Positions 45,700 to 58,743 of a DNA stretch of 64,000 nt are shown here, one piece after another (position 1 is the stretch's first letter; each line of letters begins with the position of its first letter). The notes beneath the pieces are model-generated. The model did not search any database. It saw only the letters and a program-made list of their open reading frames with translations, and was not told the origin of the DNA. The translations under genes were made by a program, and so were the position numbers. This stretch comes from Drosophila pseudoobscura (taxonomy: Eukaryota > Arthropoda > Insecta > Diptera > Drosophilidae): assembly GCF_009870125.1 (NCBI RefSeq), contig NC_046680.1, forward strand, positions 3,782,001 to 3,846,000, given 5' to 3'.

Positions 45700-46390
45700 C
45701 CCGAAATCGGACCTCTCCGCGTTAACCAAATAATAAATCTGTCCCTTCTGAGAACAGCGATACCAAAACACATAGAGAGAGCGTGCGGCATTCATCGGAT
45801 CCGATAATTCCAGCTTTTACGTACTATTACCGAAAACTAAAATATATATTGTATAGGTTACACCAATCATAACATTATAATTATACAGACTGAGTATCAT
45901 TTTATCTTAACGTAGTGTTGTTGTGCTGGCTTGGAAGCTTTAGGGAATTTTTAAAGGGTACATCAAGAGGCAGCTAAAAGGCATAGCCGTCAGCACCCGA
46001 AGCTGGTACGCACCAAGGCGAATATCAACAGCTGTTAGCCGGGCTGCAGTTGTGGAGAAACATCAATTAACATTTAAACACTGAGGTCAAATCGTGCGCT
46101 ACAACAGCCATTCCCGTTGGCGGCGTCAGCGCCGGCGGCCCATTACAATAGGCAAAGCAAGTGCTCCATTGCGGCAGATGAAGCCGAAATTATCATTATT
46201 CTCGTGTCATGCGATGTGGGGACTGTGTTTGCTTCCTGCTTCTTTGCATAGACAGACCCTCAGACTCAGACGAGCATGAGTTTCAGCCAGTTAATAAATT
46301 TTGCTAAGATCTCGTTCTTCACGCAATCGGAAGTATGAACTATGTATGTACAGCTATAGAAATATGAGTAGTATACATACAATATATCAG
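45700..46390. other. no gene recognised
   Basis: Short frames only (for example 46094-46279, plus, Arg-rich). No family seen. Confidence 0.35.
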
Positions 46391-46480
46391 ACAAGGGAGA
46401 AACTATTTTTGGCATGCTCAATTGCTCTAGAAGCAGTTGAGCGTCTTCAACGTTGTTATTACCAATTCCAAAGTGAATAT
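46391..46480 (+). CDS. candidate orphan internal exon
   Basis: Exactly 30 codons (TREKLFLACSIALEAVERLQ...) between a good acceptor (ATATATCAG) and a good donor (GTAAGC). Only this frame is open across the interval. The product would be an amphipathic helix rich in Leu, Glu and Arg. I do not recognise it and could not link it in phase to the other candidate exon at 50453. Confidence 0.3.
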
Positions 46481-46689
46481 GTAAGCATATAAATTACCAA
46501 ACCTGATTTTTGACCAGGTTTTTTTACCTTTGACTAATTTGCCGTTGGCGTAGTAGCCATAAATAAACCATCTGGAAGTGGTTCAGATTTTCTAATTAAT
46601 TTTCGGCAGGTCACAAGCTCTGGATTTGAATGAATATAAAATATATCCAATGGCATGTTCCAGTATCCATGTACACTGTTTCGTAAGCT

Positions 46690-46950
46690 CTATCATCAAA
46701 TTTTTGGATGCCTTTAATGGGGGCGGTAGGGGGCGTGACAAATTCGGAAGAGATCCCAGGAGCGTGAAAAAAATTGTTTGCCCTAGCTCAAAGAAGACGG
46801 AAGGACGGACAGACTGATATCGACCTACTGATGCTGATCAAGAATATATGTACATACATACATATATTCGCTATGCGACATATGTATATACTGAAAAGCG
46901 TCCTTCTGGGTGTTACCCATTGTGTATAATTTTATTCCTAACACATACAA
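46690..46950 (-). mobile_element. DINE-1-like element, old fragment
   Basis: TTTTTGGATGCCTTTAATGGGGGCGG, GAAGACGGAAGGACGGACAG, ACTGATGCTGATCAAGAATATA, GCGTCCTTCTGGGTGTTACCC: ordered but worn matches to the right half of full copies. Confidence 0.7.
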
Positions 46951-49900
46951 ATTTCTAATTGGATATGACCTGTAGCCTTCGCGGCTTCCAAGACAAATGC
47001 TTAACTAACTCAGAGTTCAAGCTCAGCGAAAAGTCAGGAGCTTGCAGGTGGACTACGGATAAATTAAAAAGAGATAATTCTTTTGATATTTGATACTGAT
47101 TTTAAAGACAAATTAATTAACTACCATTCATTTTTCATTCATTCATGCATATGTATTTGTAGACTCGAGTGACTCAACGCTGCCACTAAATAATATAAAT
47201 TGATTATTAACAACCTTAGCAGTTGGGATTGCGATTTTAATATGATTTAATAAATGCTTCATAACGCGCCTCAAATGTCCTTGCCATTTGATGCTGAAGT
47301 TTAGTGAGCCGAAACCAAAACCTCTGTGAATATACTGTACATACAAATATAATGCAAACTTGGTTGCGATGGTAGGGAGCGAGTTTGAATTACACGACTT
47401 ACAAAATAGTTCGCATAATTAACAAATGATAGCTCCAATATAGAAAGGAAAACGATATCAGAACCGAAATATTGGACAAACAAGTGCAGGGCAGTGCATA
47501 CACAGCGGCTGAAACTGAGTTGAAGGTCAGCCTCGCCCCTTCCCCAGCATTCCACTCCACAGCACTCCACTACAACTGCAACGAGAGTTGGAGCAGGAAC
47601 GGTCGTGGTAGCTGGAGGCACATTTTACTTCTTCATTATGTTCGAAACAATAAAATTTAATTGAACGTTAAATTTTAAATGTAGCACGAGTGGTATGCCA
47701 CTATAAAGCAGCAAATTAACTCATTGTATTGTTGCAAAAACCTATGCAAATGGGGCGCAAGGTACCGAGCAAATTAAAATGGCAGGAGATTTATGAGATT
47801 ATAATAAGATATAAAAGAGAGGCATGTAGTAAAAGTGTCGAATGACACTAAATTAAATGCTCGTTAATAAGTGTGGGCGAATTTTATTTACTTTCGATAT
47901 CACTCGGATAATGGGAAACCTATACATCTTGGAAAACAACGAAAATATCCGTAACGATTTGAGTCCGTCCAAAAATAAAAGTTGTCTTTTTTAACTATCT
48001 ATGCTACTAATGAATATTTTACATTGCATCACTGTCTTCTCGTGTTTTCCAATCTGTTACAAACGGCCTTCAAGGATAGTACGAGTAAAATATAATTTAT
48101 GGCCAACGGATCACAGCTGATCTTTCCCTCAAATGCTGTCTGCACTCAGAAATCATCTTTACAATATGTGGCTTCACCTCTCAACTGTCTACTGACAGTT
48201 AACATGGATTAATGATCTTTTATTCAAACAGAGAATTTTTTATTATTATTTTTATTTTGAAATTTTTTTGTGTTCACATAGTCCGTTACATTTCTGCTGT
48301 GATACCCCTGTGACAACCATCAAAGGCTGATGAAATGAACGAGTATGTACGGGTTATTACCAAGTGCATCGGATCCAATGAAGTACAATACAGTCTCAAC
48401 ATAACACAATCTTAGAACTGATGCCTTCAATCAACCACTTTAGTTTTTTTTTTACTTTTGTGTAGGTTTTCCATATTTTTATGTAGTGATTCAGAGCTTC
48501 TTTCCATTGTTCCAAGTCAAAAGTTTTGCGGTTGATTTGATTAAGCAATCATGAAATAAGGCCAATGCTGGAAGCTTAAAGTTTTCGGGACCGTCACAGT
48601 CATGGGATATTTACACCTAGGCGAAACGAACGCGCTACTATCTAGCAACAAGTTCTAGAATAAAGCTGTAGATCCAGCGACAGAAACAAAGGCAGAAGCA
48701 GCAACAAGTTACAGCCGAATATGTTCGCTGGTAAAACCCCGAAATTCACATCCGTCTACGAAAAGTCGTCGTCGCCAGACCGGGATTCATCATCTACGAG
48801 TATTAGTTTGCAATATGAATTGGCTGCATTTACGAGTATACTCGTAGCTGCCGGAACTTAATTACGCTGACTAATAGTCGTTTCACTCGATGTTTTTTCT
48901 AATCAATGCCAGGTGTGCCTAATGTAGAGCATCATTTTACTGCGATAGCGCCAATCAAGCCGATAGCACAGCCTCAAAGTCTGTAATGATAATTTAATTG
49001 TGTGCTGTCTGCTATCTGAACGTCGCCGTACGGGTCAGCCACTGACCATTTGCCATTAAGCATCTGCAATTGCTAAAGCGTATAGGCAAAGAATTTCATC
49101 TGAGCTGCCCGAAGCTGCTGGTGCTCAACAGAAAGTGACGCGTTGACGTGCAACTATCCGACCTGTCGACCTGTCGCCCTGTCGGTGCTGTCGGTGCTGT
49201 CAGTCGCTATCACATTGTACCTAGACGGGTTGGACCAGTCTCTTCCCACCTTTCAATTTCTGAGGCTCGTAGCTGCTGTTGTTTGGGTTTTGTTCTACGA
49301 ACTCTTTCATAATGCTCCATTAAATTTTATGCTTTCATAGATCAAGATGAACAAATAAATTAGAGTTTGTGTGACGAGCATACCAGCCCGCACAGTGTTG
49401 TTGTTGTTGTTTATTTCTACATTTTCAACAGTATTAATTTTTTCTCTTTTTCGAGAAGGTTTCACAGCGATTGCTGCCCAACCAGCCGTTGAAATGAACT
49501 TGAAGCAAGCACATCACATCACTATCATCAAAACCAGCAGCAGCAGCAACGCGAATTCAGTTTCGGCTGTTGGTCCATGGTTTATATGTTGCCCCAGTTC
49601 CATTGTAGATGCCCCAGCCTGGCCCAGCTAAGGTTTTAGTCATTCTGAACGGAAGCGCTTTGTTTAACGCGATGAGACTTGGCAAATTTTTCCGTGTCTG
49701 TTTGTCTGTTTTTGAGTCTTCAGCTAGGTTCATTCGCCTGGTTTATGAAAGATACTTGTCGGTTGGGCAACTGTTACAAAATAACTGAATAAATCGGCCT
49801 TATGGTAGAACGGCGTTCAAGCTGACAGTGGGACGACAAATGTATAAAAATAAGCGCCAAGCGCCTTGCTAATTGATTCAGATGACGGCTGAAGGACGGC

Positions 49901-50452
49901 TGAGATATTACCAAAATTAGCTTTGGTTGTTTCAATTAGCTCATCAGCTCGGTCAAAGCCCCATAACTACTTAAAATCATTAAAATTTCATTTGCTATGA
50001 TTATTTCACAAAAATCAATCCGAAACATTTTACTGAAGCGTCATACTATTATTACATCGTTAATCCTTTGAATATTGTACCTATTCTCCATGTGGTGCCA
50101 ATGGGCACTTGAGAATTTTCGGAAGGAATATAAGAGCTTACTGACAGACCCAACCATTAGTATTAGTAAATGAAATATTATACTTACTAGCTAAACACAC
50201 GTACTTACATATATTTTGAATCTCCAAAAACAAGCTAATCAGTTATAGCGGCTATATCAGTTATAAACGGTTTTGGCAATTCTCGAAGCTTTGGTTTACC
50301 AGATATATACAAATAAATATGTTATTCAATGTAAAATATAAATACGAAACCCAGAATATGCAGAAAAGCTGGAAAGCCCGAACGTCCGTTTTCAGATAAC
50401 ATCCAATCCAGTATATGTATGCATAGCTTCATTGTCCTTTATTTACATCCAG
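46951..50452. other. no gene recognised
   Basis: 3.5 kb without a recognised gene or repeat. A minus-strand frame at 47300-47621 ends at a GTAAGT donor (about 47404) but has no family. The plus-strand frames near 49143-49631 look like chance. CAGCAGCAGCAGCAAC at 49540-49555. Confidence 0.35.
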
Positions 50453-50549
50453 GAAAAAAAAGTTATTTTAACTCCATAGAAGAAGCATCGCTCCATCGAG
50501 ATGCGAGGTCCGCAGCTTTGGTATCGGAGGAATACTTTCAATCAGAAAA
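50453..50549 (+). CDS. candidate orphan internal exon
   Basis: A 97-bp stretch between the acceptor TTTACATCCAG and the donor AAAA|GTAAGT, open in one frame only: KKSYFNSIEEASLHRDARSA and ALVSEEYFQSEK. Composition looks like a conserved, charged coding segment, unlike the surrounding AT-rich DNA. It needs a 1-nt codon start from an upstream exon. No family recognised. Confidence 0.35.
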
Positions 50550-53500
50550 GTAAGTAATGTAAATGTAATGTACATTACGTACACGGCTTTGCTCGTGTCA
50601 CTTGATTTCCACTGCGATTATCTGAGTGCTACGCTTCATTCATTTACTTGAGTTAACCGGCATTAACCCAAAGGAGGCTTCAAGGTCAAGCGTGACATGA
50701 CTTCAGCTCCAACTACGCTTCCACTCACCCTGAGCATCTACAGGCACAGACACAGACACAGACCACCTTTAACGTCAAACACAGATACGCTGCTTGACCA
50801 GCGAGCGACAATTGAGTTTTGATGGTGTGGACCGTGCACCAGTGTCGTCCCGCCTACGTTCATGCTGTGGTTATCACTAGCAAGAGATTGACACACACCA
50901 AAACCAAAGAGTCTCTCCATCGACATGTCGCATTTGAAATCCAGGTTTCAGTAACTGACCACAAGATAATTGAAAGAATTGTACGAGCGATGATACCGGT
51001 ATAGCTATGTTGACATATTCTTAGTATACTAGTAGAATTGTATCTTCCATGCATTTATGTACGTGAAAACGTGGAAAACCTCTTAATAGACAAATGGATA
51101 ACTGGGCGAATTCGCTTATTTGTGCATTTTCAAGCTACTCTAATTACCAAATTTTCAATAGGTGCAATTCTGAATCCCACTGAATGTGAATGCTAATGTG
51201 AATGATAAAAATGTATTAATACACGCAATTGAACTGGTTTTTAACAACACCCCGGCAAACCAAATTCGGTATTCCCCTGTTAACCAAACAAGTTGGTTTT
51301 AAAGAGTCTTATTAGCATAGTCCGTCCCGCGGCACCATTTTTTGCATTAATAGGCAATTCAATTACGCAAAGTTCAGAGGTTGAGACAGTGCCATGTATT
51401 GTACAAACTTAATTATAGACACATATACATACACACACACATTGGTGTGTAGGTTTACATACGATATTTCGAAGATGGCTGGGACACTGTTGAAAAGTTC
51501 TTCAGTAACTCTAGTTAACGCGGCAAAAATATATTTATGTCTTTTGAATGTGGCCAACTGTAGTACGTAGTGGACATTTCGGGGTTGACCTGGCGCCAAA
51601 TGAATTTCTCAAAAATGTTTATTGGACATTAGATTTTTATGTCTACGAACAAGCGCCTGCGTGCATAAAACAAGTTGTGCTCGCCAAAGTCTTGTCTTCG
51701 TGGCTGAGGTTTTCGGTGTGCGTGCTCAAACCAGTCCAACTATCATAAAGTGTGATTGATATGAAACTGATCTATTAGTTTTCAAGTCGCATCTATGCGA
51801 ATTAGTCGAGACACGACAAAACCTTCCACGAAACTTCTGACGCCGATCCGCGCCAGGTCGCTTAGCGGAGCGTCGCGGTGTCAAAAATATTTTCAAGTCG
51901 TCTCTCCTTGACGATACTCAATTAATTAGTGGTTTCTTTTTGTCTCAACATTCTTGCGGATGACGACGTATTATTTTCTCATCTAGTAAAATGAGCATTT
52001 TTATAATGTGGCCACCATATCCAAGTAATGGGGCGTATGAGTAATGCTCAGGCATTTTATCATGATTCTATCGGTGATTCCAATGGCGACTGGTGGTAGG
52101 TGCCGCTCTTAATTCCACTCATTATTTACGCACAATAAACCACAGGTTGATGGCTTGGATGTTCACATTGGTGTCTATTCTGAGTCGTAGGTGAAGCCAC
52201 ACACTTTGACTCAGCGGGAAGCATTTTTGCATTTTCAGCATCTCACGCCCTCTTCTTGTAAATAATATTGGCTGTGACCTGGCAGCTGTGACTTATCTAA
52301 TAAATTCCAGATTCCAGTTCCGTTTTCTAAACGAATTTCTTTGAGCAGAACAAGTAAAAGGTAAAAGAATCTTACATGGAAACTTCAGGCAGCCGTCAAT
52401 TCCACATGAATTGCGCCCATTGATGTTTCGCCGTCATTATTGATTTCAGGTCTTTCATAATCATATGCTAATAAATGCTCCGTAAAAACTGAGCGCGAAA
52501 GAATAAAGTCAAAAAATGCCTAATGAAGTTAAAAGCGTTTTGTGTCACTGTGGGGCATCAGCTAAATATAAGTTATGTCTAATAATATGCAAAGAACATA
52601 CTCAGATTGCTTTCAATATTAAGAAAACTTAACTGTCGCAACGGTTTTATTTTGAGGACTGGTAAGTCTCTCTATCATATGCTAACAATAATAATTTTCA
52701 ATATCGAATGTCAACCTTACTGGCCTCCTTGGCATCTGTCCAACTTGAAGCCGATCTTCCACCCACATGTAAGTGCTGGCGATCGACGTGATGTCATAAT
52801 CAATTGTTTCATTTTTAATGCTCTTTAATTCACTTTCCGTTTTATACTTTCTGTTCCTCAGATTTGTTTCCAATTGCTTGTGTATTCAACGTTCGTTTCC
52901 ATCAATCAAAGCCCCTGCCACTGCCACTGCCACTGCCACTGCCATGGTGACTGCGATTGCGATTTATTGGAGGCTGATAAGTGCTGGAATAATGCTACTT
53001 AAAGTTATTTGAAATATACTCTCAAGCGAGGTTCCGGGCATTCTCATAACTTTTTAGATAATCCTGGTGTCCCTAAAATACATCATAGCCGATTAAATTC
53101 ATGTAACGCTGATTTTGAAAGATCTTCCCTTCATAAGAATTATTCAAATCGCCTTTCAACGCTAAAAAGAAACAAAGACACGTCGAGACCATTTCCATTT
53201 GTGATACAGCTATGAATTTAAATTAATTGTTTTGTCAATTCAAAGTTAAGCTTGTTCTCACACCATGAAATTGTCTTCCAATGCAAACTTTCAGTTTCTT
53301 TGAAGTTCCCCAACTCTGAAATCAATTTGCCTTTTGCTTGGGTGCCACGCCGAAGCCCGCATATTTGCATAGAAATCTCTCACACGGTACGATATACTAT
53401 GTACTTTTGTATACATAAATGTATATATATATTTATATTTATAATTAATAAACTTTTAGGACTCGCTTGTGTATATACACGTAATCAAGCTGGGTAACTT

Positions 53501-53866
53501 TTTTAAATTTATGCAAATTCCATTCATTTCGATCCGATGCTGAAATTTGTCGATTCTAGTTCTAAAGCTAAGATACTCATACAAACGAATGACACCATTA
53601 TAACAGCACATCGGGTTGAGGAAGACGTACATATATCGATCAACACGGACCATCGCTTCAGACCATCTCCAGCAGGCACTGGAGCTCACAGTGAACGGTC
53701 CATACTAATTTGGATAGCATAGTGCATGCCGACACGGTTAATTTATGCTGAGACTAGCTGAGCAGATATTAATATTAATTAATTACAAATTAATTTCATC
53801 TCTTTTGATCAACAAAGCATACCAGCAGCCCATCTATAAAATTCATATTTAGCTGAAAACAATTAC
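50550..53866. other. no gene recognised
   Basis: Includes a CACAGA tandem (50740-50762) and five perfect CTGCCA hexamers (52915-52944). A plus-strand frame at 53504-53722 (FDPMLKFVDSSSKAK...) is protein-like but has no acceptor and no known family. Confidence 0.35.
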
Positions 53867-54000
53867 CAAATTGATGCCGAGCTCTGGATACTCTTTCAGA
53901 TGGATCGATTCCATAGCAGCTTCCCCTCACTACAGTTTCTGTTTCGATCGTTCCAATGGCCGCTGATATTAAGCTACGGTTTCGAGGGTTAAGAATTTTA
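53867..54000 (-). CDS. candidate orphan internal exon
   Basis: On the minus strand, the acceptor TTTTTATTTGCGCAG (ending 54001) and donor TTG|GTAATT (53866) bound 134 bp with a single open frame: KILNPRNRSLISAAIGTIET, then ETVVRGSCYGIDPSERVSRA and RHQFG. Codon use and composition look coding. It starts with one and ends with one base of split codons. I do not recognise the protein, and the neighbouring exons were not found in this window. Confidence 0.4.
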
Positions 54001-54223
54001 CTGCGCAAATAAAAAGGTCAAATGTTAAACAGGTGGCGGCCGTTAGATAAAGAATAATCATAATACTTTACTTTATATATTATGCAGATGGAACCTTGTC
54101 AGCGTACCAAATAGTTTGTAAAAATGAATATACCCTCTTCGGTGGTATGAACATAAACAGACAAAATATATTGACAAGACTTTTACTTTTCTGCTTAGAA
54201 TGCGGGCTACATACACTGATTTT

Positions 54224-55354
54224 TATACCCGATACTCAAAATGAGTATTGGGGTATATTAGATTTGTGGTGAAAGTGGATGTGTGTAACGTCCAGAAGGA
54301 ATCGTTTCCGACCCTATAAAGTATATATATTCTTGATCAGCATCAATAGCCGAGTCGATTGAGCCCTGTCTGTCTGTCCGTCCGTCCGTCTGTCCGTCTG
54401 TCCGTCCGTCCGTCTGTCCGTCTGTCCGTCCCCTTCAGCGCCTAATGCTCAAAGACTATAAGAGCTAGAGCAACGATGTTTTGGATCCCGACTTCTGTGA
54501 TATGTCACTGCTACAAAAATATTTAAAAACTTTGCCCCGCCCACTTCCGCCCCCACAAAAGGCGAAAATCTGTGGCATCCACAATTTTAAAGATACGAGA
54601 AAACTAAAAACGCAGAATCGTAGAAGATGACTATATCTTACAGAGTGCAAAATCTGAACCAGATCGTATAATTATTATAGCCAGAATCACGAAAACAATT
54701 TCACTCTTTCTCGCTCTGTCTCACTCTAACACACAGGTTTCATGGTCGGTTTTGCCAATTGCAAAATATGAGTTCAAGGATCTGAGAACCCATAAGAGCT
54801 AGAGCAACCAAATTTGGTATCCACACTCCTGTGATATCGGACCTTGACCGTTTCCTGTCCAAATTTCGCCACACCCCCTTCCGCCCCCGCAAAGGACGAA
54901 AATCTGAGGCAACCACAAATCTCAGAGACTATTAAGGCTAGAGTAACCAAATTTGGTACACACACTCCTTTAAGCTGTCACTATAAAACGTATATCTCAG
55001 AATTTCGCCCCACCCCCATCCGCCCCCACAAAGGACGAAAATCTGTTGCATCCACAATATTGCAGATTTGAGAAAACTAAAAACGCAGAATCATAGATAA
55101 TGACCATATCTATCCGGTTGCTGAATCTGGATCAGATCAGATCATTTTTATAGCCAAAAGGAACAAATCAATTTGCAGTGGCTACGCAGCGCCCGACGTC
55201 ACGCTCAGACTGATTTTCTGTCTCTCTCGCACGCACTCTTTGTCGTGTCGTTAAATATTAGCGGCGTCTGCCGGAGGAGAGCCATACTGACTTAGTATCG
55301 GGTATAACCGTAGAGTTGCGGTGTCCGCAGCAACTCACAACGTTCCCCCTCGTT
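54224..55354 (+). mobile_element. DINE-1-like element, full length, near consensus
   Basis: The cleanest plus-orientation copy, 1131 bp: TATACCCGATACTC start, a long GTCCGTCCGTCTGTCC core (54368-54432), all GC-rich blocks, GA tract complement (54704-54728), subterminal repeat TTAGTATCGGGTATAAC, hairpin and CCCCCTCGTT end. Very similar to 14927-16040 and 16041-17158 in reverse. Confidence 0.95.
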
Positions 55355-58300
55355 TTCTATTGTCTTCTCAGTGGATTCAAGCTGGTAATATCTTTATTAT
55401 AGACGTCTTTGAAACCTGATTAATTTGTGTTTTTTTTTTACCAAATTCCTTAAACTATTGTGCTGCAAAAAATACTTGGAAAGTTCCGATTGATGAGTTC
55501 ACATTAATAGCAACGTTTTGTTTTGAATAAAAATCTTGAAATCTTTGAATAAAATCTTTTGTTTCAATTAATAACGCTTTAGTTGAATAAGAAACAATGT
55601 GACATCGTAGTATACAAAAAAAAAGTTAAGAACCTACACATCCTCCGGTGTACAGGTCGGGAATATTAAGTACTAGTAATTTTCTACAACTTTCATTACA
55701 TCTTACATACCCAATGGGGGGCTTGGCCCTCGGTTCTTGCATTTATTTCAGTATTTTTCTGTTTTCTGATCAGTACCAAATGTAGAACCTGCACACAGGC
55801 TCCAACTAGAGGTCGAAGATTATTCATGATTCTGCTGTTAAGAAATGTCGATTTAAAGTTTATGAATCAGCCGTAAATTAGAAAATTTGAAAATGTCCCT
55901 TTGCATGGTCGAACGGTATGCTACAGCCCTCTCAGTGAGTTTAAATCAGGGCCACTAATGTTTTTCTGGGGTCTCCAATTGATAAATATTTCCCTGTAGG
56001 AATATCAATTTCCAATCAATGCTCACGTGTGTTAAATGAAGTTAAGTCTTTAATTATGTCCTGACTAAACATACATACGAATTAATCAGACGAAGCTTAC
56101 TCATAAGTATATACATATATTACAAAATATGTACGAGTATGTAAAAACTTATACTTATGTACCTTAAGCATCGAAATGATTATGATTATAGTAACACTGC
56201 TGCGTGGGAGATGGCCACAGAATACAGATGGAAAACTACAATATAAAATTAATTTAGACTGGCAATGCTGCTATATTGCTGCGGATTTCACTGCAATGGA
56301 ATTTTTTGTTTGTTTTTGAGTTTGATATTAAATGACTCATTTAGTTAAATAATTCTAATAGTTTTCATTGAAATGTTAATCCAAAGCCATGGCACAGAAT
56401 TTATGCAAAGTGCTGTGAGGAAACTGTGCAAATGTAGTGCTAAAAACATCGTAAAATATACAAGTTGTAAATGGATTTTCAAAACATGCTAAACGCCCCA
56501 CCAATACAAAGACGTCGATGATATGATTGTACCCCGGGCCCACTTGGCCGGATCAAGTTTAGCTCCGCTTCATTAATCAGAGTGCTGACAAATGTCTCTA
56601 AGCTACTTCACTTAAGAATCTTGGCACCGCCGTATACTCGTATGCTTGGCTGCAGTCTGTATCTGCTCTGCTCCCTATTTCCGCTACGGAAATACATATG
56701 ATTAGATATGGTAGCCACAAGTTGCGCTCCGCTTTTGTCGGCCAGTAAACTCTCGCAGCTTATGAGAGACGTGCTGCTGAGCTGACATAATGGGCAACTC
56801 TTATTCTGAAATTAGCATAATTCCGGCATTTTCAAACAAACTCATCTAAAATGTGAAATAGAATACTGTGCAAGAACTATAATCTGCCCCGATACCCATT
56901 GAAATGATTGCAAGTCCGCAGCTGCTCTCATCGAAAATAATGAACCGGAACCGGTTTCACCGCGTCCACTTGTATCCATATACGTATGTATGTATATGTA
57001 GATATGTATGTATGTACCTATTACCTCTTGGCATCTCCCAGATTTGTATGCTTGGCTTTGAAGTAAGGCGATGGCAGCATAAACATAAACATATAAACTA
57101 TTAATGCCGTAGCGATAAAAGTACCAACAAAAATAAAGAAGAGCGTACTTTGTCGAACCTTAAATTATAACTTAAAACTAAAATTACAAAATATTTACAA
57201 TGTATCGAATCAGATATTTTATTTAAAGTTACAAGTAAATTGAAAACCCATTTTAAATATTTGGTAGCGTTTTTCCCTTAAGTAATTATTTCTATTTCAG
57301 ATCTGCTTTTGATTGATATTAAATTAAAAACTCAGAGGCTGGTTTGCAAAGAAACACACGGATAAACAATCCAATTGGCTGGATACTAATGCTAATGTAC
57401 ATATGTATGTCTGGTATATCCTATTTATAGGTTATAGGAGATCTTCTTTCTGTACGTTACAATCATATGAACAGAAATGGTATCCTGTGAGAGGATAAAA
57501 AACGGGGACAGAAATAGAATAAAGTCAAAAAATACTAGGTCGATCCTGGAACAAAACTTTTAACATGGGTATAGTGGAATCTGGACAGAAGAAGAATGTT
57601 CCACTGTATAATAAAATGCCTAAGCCTAGAAAAACTTGCCTCACAGGTTAAAGCAACAAAACAGCGGAGCAACCATTCCTTCTATTTTGCTTTGCAGCAG
57701 TTTCACTCAACCAGTAAGGTCGGTCAACAGACGACCTTGAGACCCAGAGCCAAGACACTGGGCTGGCAGTCTAGTCACGTCACAAATAATCATACTTGGA
57801 GCTTGACCACAAAACCACGTAACTGCAGGTTTGCCATAAGACGATGGGACCATAAGGGATCCGCCTTTTAAATTGGTTAAAGGAGCAGAAGTTTTTTATC
57901 AGCTGCTGGAATGTAGACTGGCAGGGTCGATTCTTTTTGCGGACTCTTTTCTTAGAACCAAGTATCCAGCTACGTCTGAGTTTGTAGCTGGAATTGTATT
58001 TTTCGTAAAACTGGAATTAATTAAAATCTAATTTTAACTACTGCAATTAACATCGTATTCGATATCCCGTTGAGCTGTATGCGACGGTAGGCTCCCTGAT
58101 TGTCTTCAGATAATGAAGCTAAGAGCTCGGGCGATGTTGACAGGCGTGGACTAGAGTTGAACGCTTAATAGTCACGTAGGCCTTCCCCTAAGCGACAAAG
58201 ATAAGATTAAAAAATTTAAAAGCTGGGTGAGGCATTGACCTTAAAGAAGAAATAATGATACTGTGTGCAGGACACAATAGTAAACTATGTACCCGAGATC

Positions 58301-58476
58301 TAAATTCTGTCTAGACAATTAAGACGATGGGTAGTTTTAACATATGTAGACAGTTGTGTATGCTGAACATTTTGCGAACTCACACAAAGAGCTCTTTGAT
58401 ATGCAAAATCCTAATAATCAATAAAACCGTATAGCAACAGCGAAAAAGCGCAGTAGCTTGTGAGTTTTTATCTCAT
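55355..58476. other. no gene recognised
   Basis: 3.1 kb of AT-rich non-coding sequence. TATGTATGTATATG microsatellite at about 56980-57017. A weak DINE-1-like scrap may lie at 57395-57465 (TTCTTTCTGTACGTTAC). Confidence 0.4.
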
Positions 58477-58743
58477 ATGAAAATCGCACAAGCCCTCTGT
58501 TTTCCTTTTGATACTTTAAGCAGATTATTCCGATACAAAACCAGAGGATGCAACGACTCGATAGATATTGCCCCAAATATCCGTATGAATAATTATAAAA
58601 GCATGATAAAATACCATTACAAAATATGGATGCCCGAAGAGCACGAAGAGCAAATAAACAGCACTTACAAGGCTGCAAAGAACATCTTGGCGGCTTGTAA
58701 AAATGCCCAAGAAATATTTGATGAACACAACAAAAAATGTTAG
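58477..58743 (+). CDS. possible small intronless gene
   Basis: 88 codons from ATG to TAG. The second half (MPEEHEEQINSTYKAAKNIL and on) is a charged helix ending NKKC; the first half has a hydrophobic start but no convincing signal peptide. Composition is more protein-like than nearby frames. No family, promoter or poly(A) signal identified. Confidence 0.3.
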   Translation: MKIAQALCFPFDTLSRLFRYKTRGCNDSIDIAPNIRMNNYKSMIKYHYKIWMPEEHEEQINSTYKAAKNILAACKNAQEIFDEHNKKC

